Below, piece by piece: positions 51,594-59,584 of a DNA stretch of 64,000 bases (the stretch's first letter is position 1; the number at the start of each line of letters is the position of its first letter). The notes beneath the pieces are model-generated. The model saw only the letters and a list, made by a program, of their open reading frames with translations, ran no database searches and was not told the DNA's origin. This DNA is from Candidatus Edwardsbacteria bacterium RifOxyA12_full_54_48 (lineage in GTDB: Bacteria > Edwardsbacteria > AC1 > EtOH8), in contig MFFN01000007.1 of NCBI GenBank assembly GCA_001777915.1, positions 50,249-114,248 on the forward strand. Reading direction: 5' to 3'. The position numbers and the translations under genes were made by a program.

Positions 51594-52313
51594 TTGAGCC
51601 CAGATTCAAAATACCGCAGAATACTTTTAAAGCTTTCCGGCGAAGCCATGGGCGGAGCCGAAGGCCGGGGGATAGATCTCCCCTCGCTGGAGAGGATAGC
51701 CGATGAGGTTTTGACGATTAAGGAACTGGGCGTTTCCATTGGGGTGGTCATCGGCGGGGGAAACCTCATCCGAGGCACCCAGGTCAAGGACAACGGCATC
51801 AGCCGGGTCACCGCGGACAACATGGGGATGCTGGGCACGGTGATCAATTCCCTGGCCCTGCAGAGCGTGCTGGACAAAAAAGGCTGCCAGACCAGAGTGA
51901 TGTCGGCGGTGGATATGCCCAAGTTCGCTGAGCCCTATATAAGGCGGCGGGCCCTCAGGCACCTGGACAAGGGCCGGGTGGTCATCATGGCCGCCGGAAC
52001 CGGCAACCCCTATTTTTCCACCGATACGGCAGCCGCCCTTCGGGCGGTGGAGATGGAGGCCGAGGTGCTGCTGAAGGGCACCAAGGTTGACGGGGTCTAT
52101 AATTCCGACCCCAAGAAAGACCGATCCGCCAAGAAGTACCAGACATTGAGCTTCAGCCAGGTGCTGGCCGACAAGCTGGCGGTGATGGACCTGACCGCGG
52201 TATCGCTGTGCATGGAAAATCATCTGCCGATCATCGTGTTCGATCTCAATAATTCGGGAACCTTGAAACGGATAATCCAGGGCGAAAGATTGGGAACCAT
52301 TGTTAAGGAGTAA
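51594..52313 (+). CDS. pyrH: Uridylate kinase
   Basis: 239 aa. KYRRILLKLSGEAMGG at the start, IGVVIGGGNLIRG, DNMGMLGTVINSLALQ, GTGNPYFSTDTAAALRA and GTKVDGVYNSDPKKD: the complete amino-acid-kinase fold of bacterial UMP kinase. Start taken at the TTG 51594, since no ATG/GTG exists before the conserved start; AGGTCCC lies upstream. Confidence 0.94.
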   Translation: MSPDSKYRRILLKLSGEAMGGAEGRGIDLPSLERIADEVLTIKELGVSIGVVIGGGNLIRGTQVKDNGISRVTADNMGMLGTVINSLALQSVLDKKGCQTRVMSAVDMPKFAEPYIRRRALRHLDKGRVVIMAAGTGNPYFSTDTAAALRAVEMEAEVLLKGTKVDGVYNSDPKKDRSAKKYQTLSFSQVLADKLAVMDLTAVSLCMENHLPIIVFDLNNSGTLKRIIQGERLGTIVKE

Positions 52314-52316
52314 GCC

Positions 52317-52874
52317 ATGTTGCCACAGCTATACCAGGAGTTGGAACGAAAAATGGCCAAGGCAGTGGATGTTCTGAAAGGGGAATACTCCGGTATCCGC
52401 ACCGGGCGGGCCAATCCGGCCCTGTTGGACGGTATCAAGGTGATGAGCTACGGAAATCTGACGGCCCTTAACCAGGTGGCCGGCATCTCGGTGCCGGAAT
52501 CCAGGATGCTGGTGATCCAGCCCTGGGACAAGACCCTGATACCCGAGATAGAGAAGGCCATCATGAAGTCCGAACTGGGCCTGAACCCCATCAACGACGG
52601 GAAGGTGATCCGCCTGCCCATCCCCACCCTGACCGAGGAGCGGCGCCACGAGCTGGTCAAGCTGGTAAAGAAGATGTCCGAGGAAAGCAAGGTGGCCGTC
52701 CGCAACATCCGGCGGGAGGCCAACGACGAGATAAAGAAACTGGAGAAGGACAAGAAGGTATCCGAGGATGAATCCAAAAAGGCCCACGACAGGACCCAGG
52801 AATACACCAACAAGTTCATCGAGCAGATCGAAGAGACCCTGGCCAGAAAAGAAAAAGAAATAATGGAAGTATAA
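52317..52874 (+). CDS. frr: Ribosome recycling factor
   Basis: 185 aa, standard length. GEYSGIRTGRANPALLDGI at the start, then VPESRMLVIQPWDKTLI, LNPINDGKVIRLPIP and TEERRHELVK. AAGGAG six bases before the ATG. Three bases after pyrH. Confidence 0.97.
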   Translation: MLPQLYQELERKMAKAVDVLKGEYSGIRTGRANPALLDGIKVMSYGNLTALNQVAGISVPESRMLVIQPWDKTLIPEIEKAIMKSELGLNPINDGKVIRLPIPTLTEERRHELVKLVKKMSEESKVAVRNIRREANDEIKKLEKDKKVSEDESKKAHDRTQEYTNKFIEQIEETLARKEKEIMEV

Positions 52875-52893
52875 TAATTGGAGGATTGGCCCA

Positions 52894-53061
52894 ATGCCGT
52901 ACGTGATAACCGAAGAATGCGTGGCCTGCGGTAGCTGCGTGGATTCCTGCCCCAACGGAGCGATAATCGAGGGCGAAGACAAGTTCGAGATCACCGAGGA
53001 CTGCGTTGACTGCGGGGCCTGCGTGGATGCCTGCCCGGTCAATGCCATCAAGGAAGGCTAA
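52894..53061 (+). CDS. 2[4Fe-4S] ferredoxin (55 aa)
   Basis: A 55-residue protein with eight Cys in two mirror-like halves: CVACGSCVDSCP (Cys9, 12, 15, 19) and CVDCGACVDACP (Cys37, 40, 43, 47), a clostridial-type ferredoxin. GGAGG (52880-52884) is nine bases before the ATG. It follows frr by 19 bases on the same strand, an odd place for an electron carrier, and ends before a hairpin. Electron partner unknown. Confidence 0.93.
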   Translation: MPYVITEECVACGSCVDSCPNGAIIEGEDKFEITEDCVDCGACVDACPVNAIKEG

Positions 53062-53081
53062 AGGAACCAACGCAGATCGAA

Positions 53082-53130
53082 AGGGCGCTCCCGGTCCCGG
53101 CATTAAAGCCGGGATGAAAGGGGCGCCTTT
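53082..53130 (+). terminator. Compound hairpin, probable terminator
   Basis: Outer stem GGCGC/GCGCC (53084-53088 with 53123-53127) extended by TCC/GGG pairs, inner stem CCCGGC/GCCGGG with ATTAAA loop, then TTTGCTCTT. Ends the rpsB-to-ferredoxin operon; the T-run is weak. Confidence 0.6.
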
Positions 53131-53148
53131 GCTCTTATCCGACACCAC

Positions 53149-53174
53149 AACCACCAAGGCGCCAAGACACGAAG
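53149..53174 (+). repeat. CACCAAGG-type dispersed repeat
   Basis: Reads AACCACCAAGGCGCCAAGAC then ACGAAG; a related piece is at 53968-53987. This CCACCAAGGC(A/G)CCAAG motif is a familiar intergenic repeat in many environmental genomes. It lies between the ferredoxin hairpin and uppS. Confidence 0.6.
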
Positions 53175-53196
53175 TCAATCAAAATTTCAATTAAAA

Positions 53197-53928
53197 ATGA
53201 AGCACGGCACCGATAATAAAACAGAGATGAAGAACCTTCCGGTCCACCTAGGGGTGATCATGGACGGCAACGGGCGCTGGGCCAAACGTCGGGGTCTTCC
53301 CCGGCTGGCCGGGCACCGGGCCGGCATGAAGTCGGTCAAGCAGATCGTCAACTCCTGCGGGGAGATCGGCATCAGATATCTGACCCTCTACGCCTTTTCG
53401 GTGGAGAACTGGCTGCGGCCCAAGGCCGAGGTCACCGGGCTGATGAGGATCTTGCGGGAATACCTGCTGGGGGAGATCGACGAGCTGGACGGCAAAGGGG
53501 TCAAGATCGTGGCCAGCGGCCGGATCGAGGACCTGGAGAAGACCGCCCAGAAGATCCTCAAAGACTGCATAAAAAGGACCGAGCATAACAAGGGGCTGGT
53601 GCTCAATCTGGCGCTTTCCTACGGCGGAAGGGCCGAGCTGGCCGATGCCGTCAAGAGTCTGGCCCAGGATATAAAATCCGGACATTTGAATCCCGACAAG
53701 ATAGATGAATCCGTGATTTTGAAACACCTGTACCATCCGGAGATCCCCGACCCCGATCTGATCATCCGCACCTCCGGGGAGCACCGTCTGTCGAACTTCC
53801 TGATCTGGCAGAGCGCCTATTCCGAATTTTATTTTACCGAGGTGCTGTGGCCGGATTTCGGCCGGGAGGAACTGATGCGATCCCTGCTGGAATTTCAGGG
53901 CCGGGAGCGGCGCTTCGGCCGGGTATGA
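53197..53928 (+). CDS. uppS: Isoprenyl transferase (undecaprenyl diphosphate synthase)
   Basis: 243 aa. Conserved VIMDGNGRWAKRRGLPRLAGHRAGM with the catalytic Asp, LTLYAFSVENWLRP, LALSYGGRAEL and LIIRTSGEHRLSNFLIWQSAYSEFYF, which together make up the cis-prenyltransferase family. Produces the lipid carrier for peptidoglycan and LPS. The usual EQR reads EHR. Followed after ~190 bases by cdsA. No clear Shine-Dalgarno before this ATG. Confidence 0.94.
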   Translation: MKHGTDNKTEMKNLPVHLGVIMDGNGRWAKRRGLPRLAGHRAGMKSVKQIVNSCGEIGIRYLTLYAFSVENWLRPKAEVTGLMRILREYLLGEIDELDGKGVKIVASGRIEDLEKTAQKILKDCIKRTEHNKGLVLNLALSYGGRAELADAVKSLAQDIKSGHLNPDKIDESVILKHLYHPEIPDPDLIIRTSGEHRLSNFLIWQSAYSEFYFTEVLWPDFGREELMRSLLEFQGRERRFGRV

Positions 53929-53967
53929 GTCAAGTTACGGTGGGATATAAAAAAAGTGGAGACTTCT

Positions 53968-53987
53968 AACCACCAAGGCACCAAATT
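53968..53987 (+). repeat. CACCAAGG-type repeat, second piece
   Basis: AACCACCAAGGCACCAAATT, related to 53149-53174. In the 189-base gap between uppS and cdsA, which otherwise shows no feature I can support. Confidence 0.55.
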
Positions 53988-54117
53988 TATTTAAACCTAT
54001 AATCAAAAATAAATTCAGTTTGGCACCGCAGTATCACTTCGACATTGCTTGGTGTATGCCTGGTGGGAAACCCTGACTAATGTTGATCAGGTTAGTTAAT
54101 AAGTAATAGGATGAGAT

Positions 54118-54984
54118 ATGACCGATCAAAACAACATCGAAGAATTCAGGCCCAAGGATAAAAGCTTCAAAAGCCGATTCTCCACGCTGGGACTACGCGC
54201 TTTGGTGGCATTGGCCGGCATCCCCCTGATGCTGGGGATGTCCTATCTGGGAGGTTTCTGGCTGGCCGGGCTGGTGGCGGCCCTGTCGTTTTTGGGCCTG
54301 TGGGAATTCTACGGACTGGCCAGGGCCAAGGGGCTGTATCCCCTGACCTGGTGGGGCCTGTCCGGGGGGATGATCCTGCTGGCCTTTCTGGGCCTGAGAT
54401 GGCAGTTTCTGTTGGCCCTATTGGTCCTGTGGGTGATGCTGATAATGTCCCGGATGGTCTTCAGGGACGAGGTAAAGGAATCCATCAGCCGCATCGGCAT
54501 AACCATCATGGGCGTTCTGTATATCCCCTTCTTGTTCGGACATATGTTGTTGCTGCGGACCGACTATAGTTTTACAGGATATAAACTGTTGTTCTTTTCC
54601 ATGGCCCTGGTCTGGCTGTGCGACACCGGGGCCTATTTTTCGGGGATGATGCTGGGGAAGCATCCCCTGGCGCCGCATATCAGCCCCAAGAAGTCAATCG
54701 AAGGGCTTATCGGCGGGCTGGTGGTGACCATCGTTACGGCGGTGCTGCTCCAGAGATGGTGGCTGTGGGAGATATCGCTGATTGATTCTCTGATCATGGC
54801 CGCCGGGGCGGTGGTGCTGGGCACCCTGGGAGATCTGGTGGAATCGCTGTTCAAGCGGGATGCCAGCGTCAAGGATGCCGGCAATCTGCTGCCGGGCCAC
54901 GGCGGGATACTGGACCGGTTCGACAGCATGCTGTTCGTGATACCCTTTGTTTATTGGTATTTCCGGTTGTTTGTGATAGGGTGA
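54118..54984 (+). CDS. cdsA: Phosphatidate cytidylyltransferase
   Basis: 288 aa, about seven helices. Family signature near the C-terminus: GDLVESLFKRDASVKDAGNL with PGHGGILDRFDS, and CDTGAYFSGMMLGKHPLAPHISPKKSIEG before it. Makes CDP-diacylglycerol in the inner membrane. Normally paired with uppS, as here. The soluble N-terminal ~20 residues are charged. Confidence 0.93.
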   Translation: MTDQNNIEEFRPKDKSFKSRFSTLGLRALVALAGIPLMLGMSYLGGFWLAGLVAALSFLGLWEFYGLARAKGLYPLTWWGLSGGMILLAFLGLRWQFLLALLVLWVMLIMSRMVFRDEVKESISRIGITIMGVLYIPFLFGHMLLLRTDYSFTGYKLLFFSMALVWLCDTGAYFSGMMLGKHPLAPHISPKKSIEGLIGGLVVTIVTAVLLQRWWLWEISLIDSLIMAAGAVVLGTLGDLVESLFKRDASVKDAGNLLPGHGGILDRFDSMLFVIPFVYWYFRLFVIG

Positions 54985-55011
54985 TGTGGATAATTAATAA
55001 TATTTTTATAT

Positions 55012-55191
55012 ATGGCAATTGATATGTGGTACTTCTTAATATTCATAATGGGCGGTATAGGTATATATTCAGGTGTTACAGGTCTACGAAAAAAGGGGCG
55101 GGGTTCAATATATGAGCATGCTTCGCTTTTATAGTTAATTGCCGGTATATTAGCTATGGCTTTTTTATTGTCTTTATTTATAAAAAAATGA
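55012..55191 (+). pseudogene. Small two-helix membrane protein interrupted by an amber codon
   Basis: From ATG 55012 an open frame of 40 codons (helix WYFLIFIMGGIGIYSGVTGL then RKKGRGSIYEHASLL) is stopped by TAG at 55132-55134. The same frame continues as LIAGILAMAFLLSLFIKK to TGA at 55189-55191, a second helix. Read through it would be a 59-residue hairpin membrane protein. More AT-rich than its neighbours. TAG is an ordinary stop elsewhere in the window, so a nonsense mutation is the simplest reading. Confidence 0.45.
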
Positions 55192-55294
55192 TAATAAATT
55201 TAATCCTGCTTCACAGCGGGTCTTCTTATGTGCCTTTTGATTATTTTCCCACTTTGTAGTAAAATCCTTTATTCGTAAATTATAAATTGTTATT

Positions 55295-55347
55295 ATACCC
55301 GCAACCGATTTTCTGGTCATAGGCTCCGGCATAGCCGGGCTGACCTT
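55295..55347 (+). pseudogene. Decayed duplicate of the nadB 5' end
   Basis: Bases 55302-55347 match 55820-55865 exactly (46 bp), that is codons 3-18 of nadB. The start codon corresponding to nadB ATG 55813 reads ATA here (55295-55297) and codon 3 is GCA instead of TCA. After the repeat the sequence departs. So a fragment of nadB sits on the far side of the repeat block. Confidence 0.85.
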
Positions 55348-55355
55348 TGTTATAC

Positions 55356-55405
55356 GTTACTTTCTTATGACTAAGAAAGTAACCAAAGAAGTCTTTACCG
55401 CCCAG
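55356..55405 (+). repeat. Dispersed repeat module M3, partial copy c
   Basis: First ~50 bp of M3: inverted repeat ACTTTCTTATG ... CTAAGAAAGT, then AACCAAAGAAGTCTTTACCG. Compare 7532 and 7839. The following ~150 bp (55406-55559) differ from M3 and show no gene. Confidence 0.7.
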
Positions 55406-55559
55406 TTGCGCGGTGTGTGTGGCGTCCGCTCCGGCATTCACTGAACCAGAACCGGCCATAAGCCAATAACCCACTGAATGCTTTTCCGGAGCTGCAGCAA
55501 TGCCGCTCCACTGATGGCGGGGCACCGGAGGGCTATGATATTTTTGTCTGATAAAAGGT

Positions 55560-55676
55560 CGCATTAGCTCTGTTGCTGAAAAGAGGAGGCCGTTGAGAAT
55601 TTGGCATTGTTCGAGCGAAGCGAGTTTGTCAAATTCAGGCCGACGATATAAGACTGCCGAGCAGAGGTTTAGCGAC
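55560..55676 (+). repeat. Dispersed repeat module M1, copy c
   Basis: 117 bp, same length and nearly same sequence as 8028-8144, with GAGCGAAGCGAGTTTGTCAA in the core. Confidence 0.85.
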
Positions 55677-55735
55677 GAGCTTTTGACCTCACCCTTCCCT
55701 CTCCTAATGCTTTAGGAGAGGGGTAGGGGAGAGGT
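55677..55735 (+). repeat. Dispersed repeat module M2 (hairpin), copy c
   Basis: 59 bp with perfect CCCTCTCCTAA/TTAGGAGAGGG arms, fused to M1 as at 8145. It lies 78 bases before the nadB start. The trailing AAAAAAGAAAAAGAACA also follows copy a. Confidence 0.85.
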
Positions 55736-55812
55736 TCGGAACAAAAAAGAAAAAGAACAAAGCTAATCCGCGATCTGTCGCCTATACGTAATAAAATTAT
55801 TTTATATTAAAT

Positions 55813-57405
55813 ATGCCCTCAACCGATTTTCTGGTCATAGGCTCCGGCATAGCCGGGCTGACCTTCGCCCTAAAGGCTGCCGAGCACGGCAAGGTGACCA
55901 TCGTCACCAAGAAGGACGACACCGAGTCCAACACCAATTACGCCCAGGGCGGGGTGGCGGCGGTGTTCGGCTCCGACGACGGCATCGAGGACCACATCCG
56001 CGATACCATCGAGGCCGGGGCCGGGCTGTGCAACCCGGAGGCCGTCCGGGCCATGGTCAGCGAGGGGCCGGAGCTGGTGCAGGAGCTTTCCCAGATGGGG
56101 GTGGGGTTCACCATGAACACCCAGGGGGGGCTGGACCTGGGCAAGGAGGGCGGGCACTCCAAAAGAAGGATCGTCCACGCCAAGGACTACACCGGGTTCG
56201 AGATCGAACGGGCCCTGGTGGCCAAGACCCGGGGGCACTCCAACATCACCGTTCTGGAGCATCACCTGGCCATAGACCTGATCACCGGCCGGCAGGGCGA
56301 AAGAATCAGCTGTCTGGGGGCTTATGTGCTGGACACCAGGACCGGGGAGATCGAAGGCTATTCCGCCGGAATAACCTTCCTGGCCACCGGCGGGGGCGGT
56401 CAGGTCTACCTGCATACCACCAACCCGGCCATTGCCACCGGCGACGGCATAGCCATGGCCTACCGGGCCGGGGCCACCATCGCCAACCTGGAGTTCGTCC
56501 AGTTCCATCCCACCACCCTGTACCAGTCATCATTTGAAGAGAACGAACGCTCCTTTCTGATATCCGAGGCGGTGCGGGGGGAGGGCGGGGTGCTGTGCGA
56601 CAAGGGCGGCCGGAAATTCATGCCCGGCTATCATCCCAGGGCCGACCTGGCCCCCCGGGATGTGGTGGCCCGGGCCATAGATTCGGAATTGAAGGCCTCG
56701 GGCGAGATGTGTGTCTTTCTGGACATCTCCTCCATCGGACCGGATAAATTCCAAAAAAGGTTTCCCAATATCTTTCAGGGCTGCCAGCAGCGGGCCATAG
56801 ACCTGGGCCGGGGGCTGATCCCGGTGGTGCCGGCCGCCCATTATCTATGCGGCGGGGTGAGGACCGACCTGTGGGGGCGCAGCGACATCAGCCGGCTGTA
56901 TTCCGCCGGGGAGACCGCCTGCACCGGGGCCCACGGGGCCAACCGGCTGGCATCCAACTCCCTGCTGGAGGCCCTGGTCTTCGCCGCCCGGGCCGCCAGG
57001 GCCTCGATTGAAGAGTTGAAATCACCGGACAAGATAAAGCCGTGGGACTACGTGGGTTCGGTCCAAAGCCGGGAAAGGGTGGTGGTAAGCCACAACCTTC
57101 ATGCCGTCCGGCTGCTGATGTGGAACTATGTGGGGATAGTGCGCTCCGATACCAGGCTGGCGATGGCCAAAAACAGGCTGCAGGCCATCGCCGGTGAGAT
57201 CAGGGATTATTACTGGAAATACCGGGTGACGTCCGATCTGGTGGAGCTGAGGAACCTAGTGAGCCTGGCCGGACTGATAATCGACTGTGCCGACAACCGC
57301 CGGGAATCCCGGGGCCTGCATTTCACTCAGGATCATCCGGAAACGGACGACCGGCATTTTCGGCGGGACACCCTGGCCAATTCGGGACATATCAATTTGT
57401 CTTGA
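55813..57405 (+). CDS. nadB: L-aspartate oxidase
   Basis: 530 aa. FAD motif VIGSGIAGLTFAL (about 7-19), then TESNTNYAQGGVAAV, ATGGGGQVYLHTTNP, FVQFHPTTLY, VVPAAHYLCGGVRTDLWGRS and GAHGANRLASNSLLEALVF: the aspartate-oxidase branch of the SdhA/FrdA family, plus the helical C-terminus. First step of NAD synthesis from aspartate. No Shine-Dalgarno; its ATG follows AT-rich DNA that separates it from the repeat block. Neither nadA nor nadC is in the window. The -35 box of the next promoter overlaps its stop. Confidence 0.94.
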   Translation: MPSTDFLVIGSGIAGLTFALKAAEHGKVTIVTKKDDTESNTNYAQGGVAAVFGSDDGIEDHIRDTIEAGAGLCNPEAVRAMVSEGPELVQELSQMGVGFTMNTQGGLDLGKEGGHSKRRIVHAKDYTGFEIERALVAKTRGHSNITVLEHHLAIDLITGRQGERISCLGAYVLDTRTGEIEGYSAGITFLATGGGGQVYLHTTNPAIATGDGIAMAYRAGATIANLEFVQFHPTTLYQSSFEENERSFLISEAVRGEGGVLCDKGGRKFMPGYHPRADLAPRDVVARAIDSELKASGEMCVFLDISSIGPDKFQKRFPNIFQGCQQRAIDLGRGLIPVVPAAHYLCGGVRTDLWGRSDISRLYSAGETACTGAHGANRLASNSLLEALVFAARAARASIEELKSPDKIKPWDYVGSVQSRERVVVSHNLHAVRLLMWNYVGIVRSDTRLAMAKNRLQAIAGEIRDYYWKYRVTSDLVELRNLVSLAGLIIDCADNRRESRGLHFTQDHPETDDRHFRRDTLANSGHINLS

Positions 57406-57430
57406 CAAACAATAAACTGATTGGTATAAT
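57402..57430 (+). promoter_or_regulatory. Promoter of the EIIA/Trk operon
   Basis: TTGACA (57402-57407), 17 bases, TATAAT (57425-57430): perfect consensus; the -35 overlaps the nadB stop codon. Start expected near 57437. Confidence 0.88.
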
Positions 57431-57438
57431 CCCATCAA

Positions 57439-57472
57439 TAGGTCGTTCCGAAATTAAATTCGGGACGACCTA
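57439..57472 (+). promoter_or_regulatory. 5'-terminal hairpin of the EIIA/Trk mRNA
   Basis: 14-bp stem (57439-57452 with 57459-57472, one G-T pair), loop AATTAA. It begins within about two bases of the predicted transcript start and is not followed by a T-run, so it is a candidate mRNA-stabilising or regulatory structure; the coding start is 60 bases downstream. Confidence 0.6.
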
Positions 57473-57531
57473 ATTAGTCAAAAAGACCACCTATCTTCAA
57501 AAATTTATTTCATTGAGGCGGCAACAGGATC

Positions 57532-58071
57532 ATGGCTATAAAACTATCCAACCTGATCGATGAATCACTTATTATTCCGGAGCTTTCCGCCCAGGACGCC
57601 GACAATGTCCTGAGGGAATTGATCAACAAGGCCTTCAACAGCAAACGGCTGTCGGCCAGGGAAACGGCCGAGGAAATGCGGGACATGGTCCCCGGGGTCG
57701 GCTCCCAGATGGGCCGGAACATCATTCAGCGGGGCGAGACCGAGCTGTTCGATCGGATAAAATATCGGGAATCGTTGGGCACCACCGGCATCGGCGAGGG
57801 GGTGGCCATCCCCCATGCCAGAAATGCGATGGTCAAAGAGATGGTACTGCTGATGGGCCGGTCAAAAAACGGGATTGATTTTTCTTCACTGGACGACAAG
57901 CCGGTGCATCTGTTCTTCCTGCTGCTGATCCCCCAAGAGGAGAAGGTAAAGAACCTGGCGGTACTGGCGGAGATAGCCCGGATGGTGAAAAAGCCGGACT
58001 TTATAAATCAGTTGCTGGAGGCTCCGGACGCCAGGGCGGTATATAAATTACTGAAGAAGTCCGAGGAATGA
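57532..58071 (+). CDS. PTS EIIA domain protein (PtsN/fructose type)
   Basis: 179 aa. Fructose/mannitol EIIA fold with the phosphorylated His95 in GVAIPHARN, followed by LLMGRSKNGIDFSS, PVHLFFLLLIP and LLKKSEE. No EIIB/EIIC part. In E. coli the EIIA-Ntr protein PtsN controls K+ uptake through TrkA, and here the gene overlaps trkH by four bases, so a direct regulator of the Trk system is likely. The ~50 residues before the EIIA core form a helical N-terminal extension. Confidence 0.87.
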   Translation: MAIKLSNLIDESLIIPELSAQDADNVLRELINKAFNSKRLSARETAEEMRDMVPGVGSQMGRNIIQRGETELFDRIKYRESLGTTGIGEGVAIPHARNAMVKEMVLLMGRSKNGIDFSSLDDKPVHLFFLLLIPQEEKVKNLAVLAEIARMVKKPDFINQLLEAPDARAVYKLLKKSEE

Positions 58072-59465
58072 AACTGGAAAGAAAAATATACAATCAGATA
58101 TTCCGCGTGGAGATGACCCCGGCCCGGATTTTAGTCCTGGGCTTTTCTATTGCCGTTCTATTGGGGGCCCTTTTGCTGTACCTGCCGTTCTCCACCACCG
58201 CCGGCCATCACTGCAGCTTTGTGGATGCCCTGTACACCTCCACCTCGGCGGTCTGCGTCACCGGACTGATAGTCAAGGATACCGCCAAGGACTTTACACC
58301 GGCCGGGAAAATAATAATACTTTTTCTGATACAGATAGGCGGGCTGGGATACATGTCGTTGGCTACGGTCCTGTCTTTGATGGTGGGCCGGAAGATATCA
58401 TTGCGGGAGCGGCTGATAATCCAGGAGGCATACAACATCCTTACCTTGGAGGGGCTGGCTCGCTTTGCCACCCGGATTCTCCGGGTCACTGCCGTACTGG
58501 AGGGCCTGGGGGCAGTTATTTTAAGTCTGCACTGGTGGAAGACGGGATTTCCTTTGCCCAAAGCCATAGTGTTGGGAGTCTTTCATTCGGTCTCCGCCTT
58601 TTGCAACGCAGGCTTTTCATTATTTTCCAATGGCCTGCTGGATTACGCCGCCGACCCGGTGGTATCTCTGACTATCTGTGGTTTGGTGGTATCCGGGGGG
58701 CTGGGTTTCATTGCCATCAGCGATATCTACAAGACCGGCATCCAGAGGACAGAGAAGAGACTGACCACTCACAGCAAGCTGGTGATACTGATGACCGTGA
58801 GCCTTATTATCGCGGGAACGATATTGATATATCTGTTGGAACGGAATAACACCCTGATCAATTTATCGGCATCCGGCAAGTGGCTGGCGGCATTGTTCCA
58901 GTCCATAACGCCGCGAACCGCGGGGTTCAACACGGTCAATGTAGGGCTGATGCACTTTCCCACCCTGATGCTGGTAATAATACTGATGTTCATCGGGGCC
59001 TCGCCGGGCGGGACCGGCGGCGGCATCAAGACCACCACCTTCGGGGTGATGATGGCCTCCATCTGGAGCACACTCACCGGGCGCAGCCGGGTGCTGATCT
59101 TCAAGAAGCGCCTGGAGCATGAGTTCATCAACCGGGCCTTCGTGCTGAGCGCCATCGCCGCCATGATGCTGGTGACGGTGACCCTGTTGCTGCTGCAGGC
59201 AGAGACGGCGCATTTCTCGGCCGAGAATATGATGCCGGTGCTGTTCGAAGTGGTGTCCGCCTTCGGCACGGTGGGGCTGTCCATCGGCTCGGCCATCAAT
59301 CCTTTATTAAGCTTTTCCTACGATTTCGGCAATTGGGGAAAACTGCTGATCATCCTGACCATGTTCGCCGGGAGACTGGGGCCGCTGACCATGGGCAGCG
59401 CAGTGGTGTGGCGCCGCAAGGACAAGCCGTTCGAATACCCCGAGGCCAAGGTGCTGATAGGATAA
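58068..59465 (+). CDS. trkH: Potassium uptake protein TrkH family
   Basis: 465 aa with about ten helices and four P-loops. Filter-like segments: TSTSAVCVTGLIVKD (about 58-72), SVSAFCNAGFSLF, TPRTAGFNTVN and SAFGTVGLSIGS. Membrane core of the Trk/Ktr K+ channel, gated by TrkA/KtrA rings. Overlaps the EIIA gene; trkA follows after ~120 bases with its own promoter. Confidence 0.92.
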   Translation: MKLERKIYNQIFRVEMTPARILVLGFSIAVLLGALLLYLPFSTTAGHHCSFVDALYTSTSAVCVTGLIVKDTAKDFTPAGKIIILFLIQIGGLGYMSLATVLSLMVGRKISLRERLIIQEAYNILTLEGLARFATRILRVTAVLEGLGAVILSLHWWKTGFPLPKAIVLGVFHSVSAFCNAGFSLFSNGLLDYAADPVVSLTICGLVVSGGLGFIAISDIYKTGIQRTEKRLTTHSKLVILMTVSLIIAGTILIYLLERNNTLINLSASGKWLAALFQSITPRTAGFNTVNVGLMHFPTLMLVIILMFIGASPGGTGGGIKTTTFGVMMASIWSTLTGRSRVLIFKKRLEHEFINRAFVLSAIAAMMLVTVTLLLLQAETAHFSAENMMPVLFEVVSAFGTVGLSIGSAINPLLSFSYDFGNWGKLLIILTMFAGRLGPLTMGSAVVWRRKDKPFEYPEAKVLIG

Positions 59466-59530
59466 TCATTAACTGTTGAGAACCCCGGAGCGAATTGTTA
59501 ATCCGTACAGGTTGTTGGCCTTAAAGTCTA

Positions 59531-59560
59531 TTGATAATAACTCCGTTTTAATGATATAAT
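59531..59560 (+). promoter_or_regulatory. Promoter of trkA
   Basis: TTGATA (59531-59536), 18 bases, TATAAT (59555-59560). Upstream of trkA at 59585. Confidence 0.75.
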
Positions 59561-59584
59561 AGTAACGAATTTAAGCAGGGAGCC

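Noticed and set aside
55012-55191. Stop-codon recoding (TAG read as an amino acid)
   Set aside because: TAG ends other clear genes in the window, for example at 728 and 5037, so the code is standard.
55280-55564. Minus-strand 94-residue frame in the repeat block
   Set aside because: Made of the antisense of the nadB fragment plus repeat DNA.
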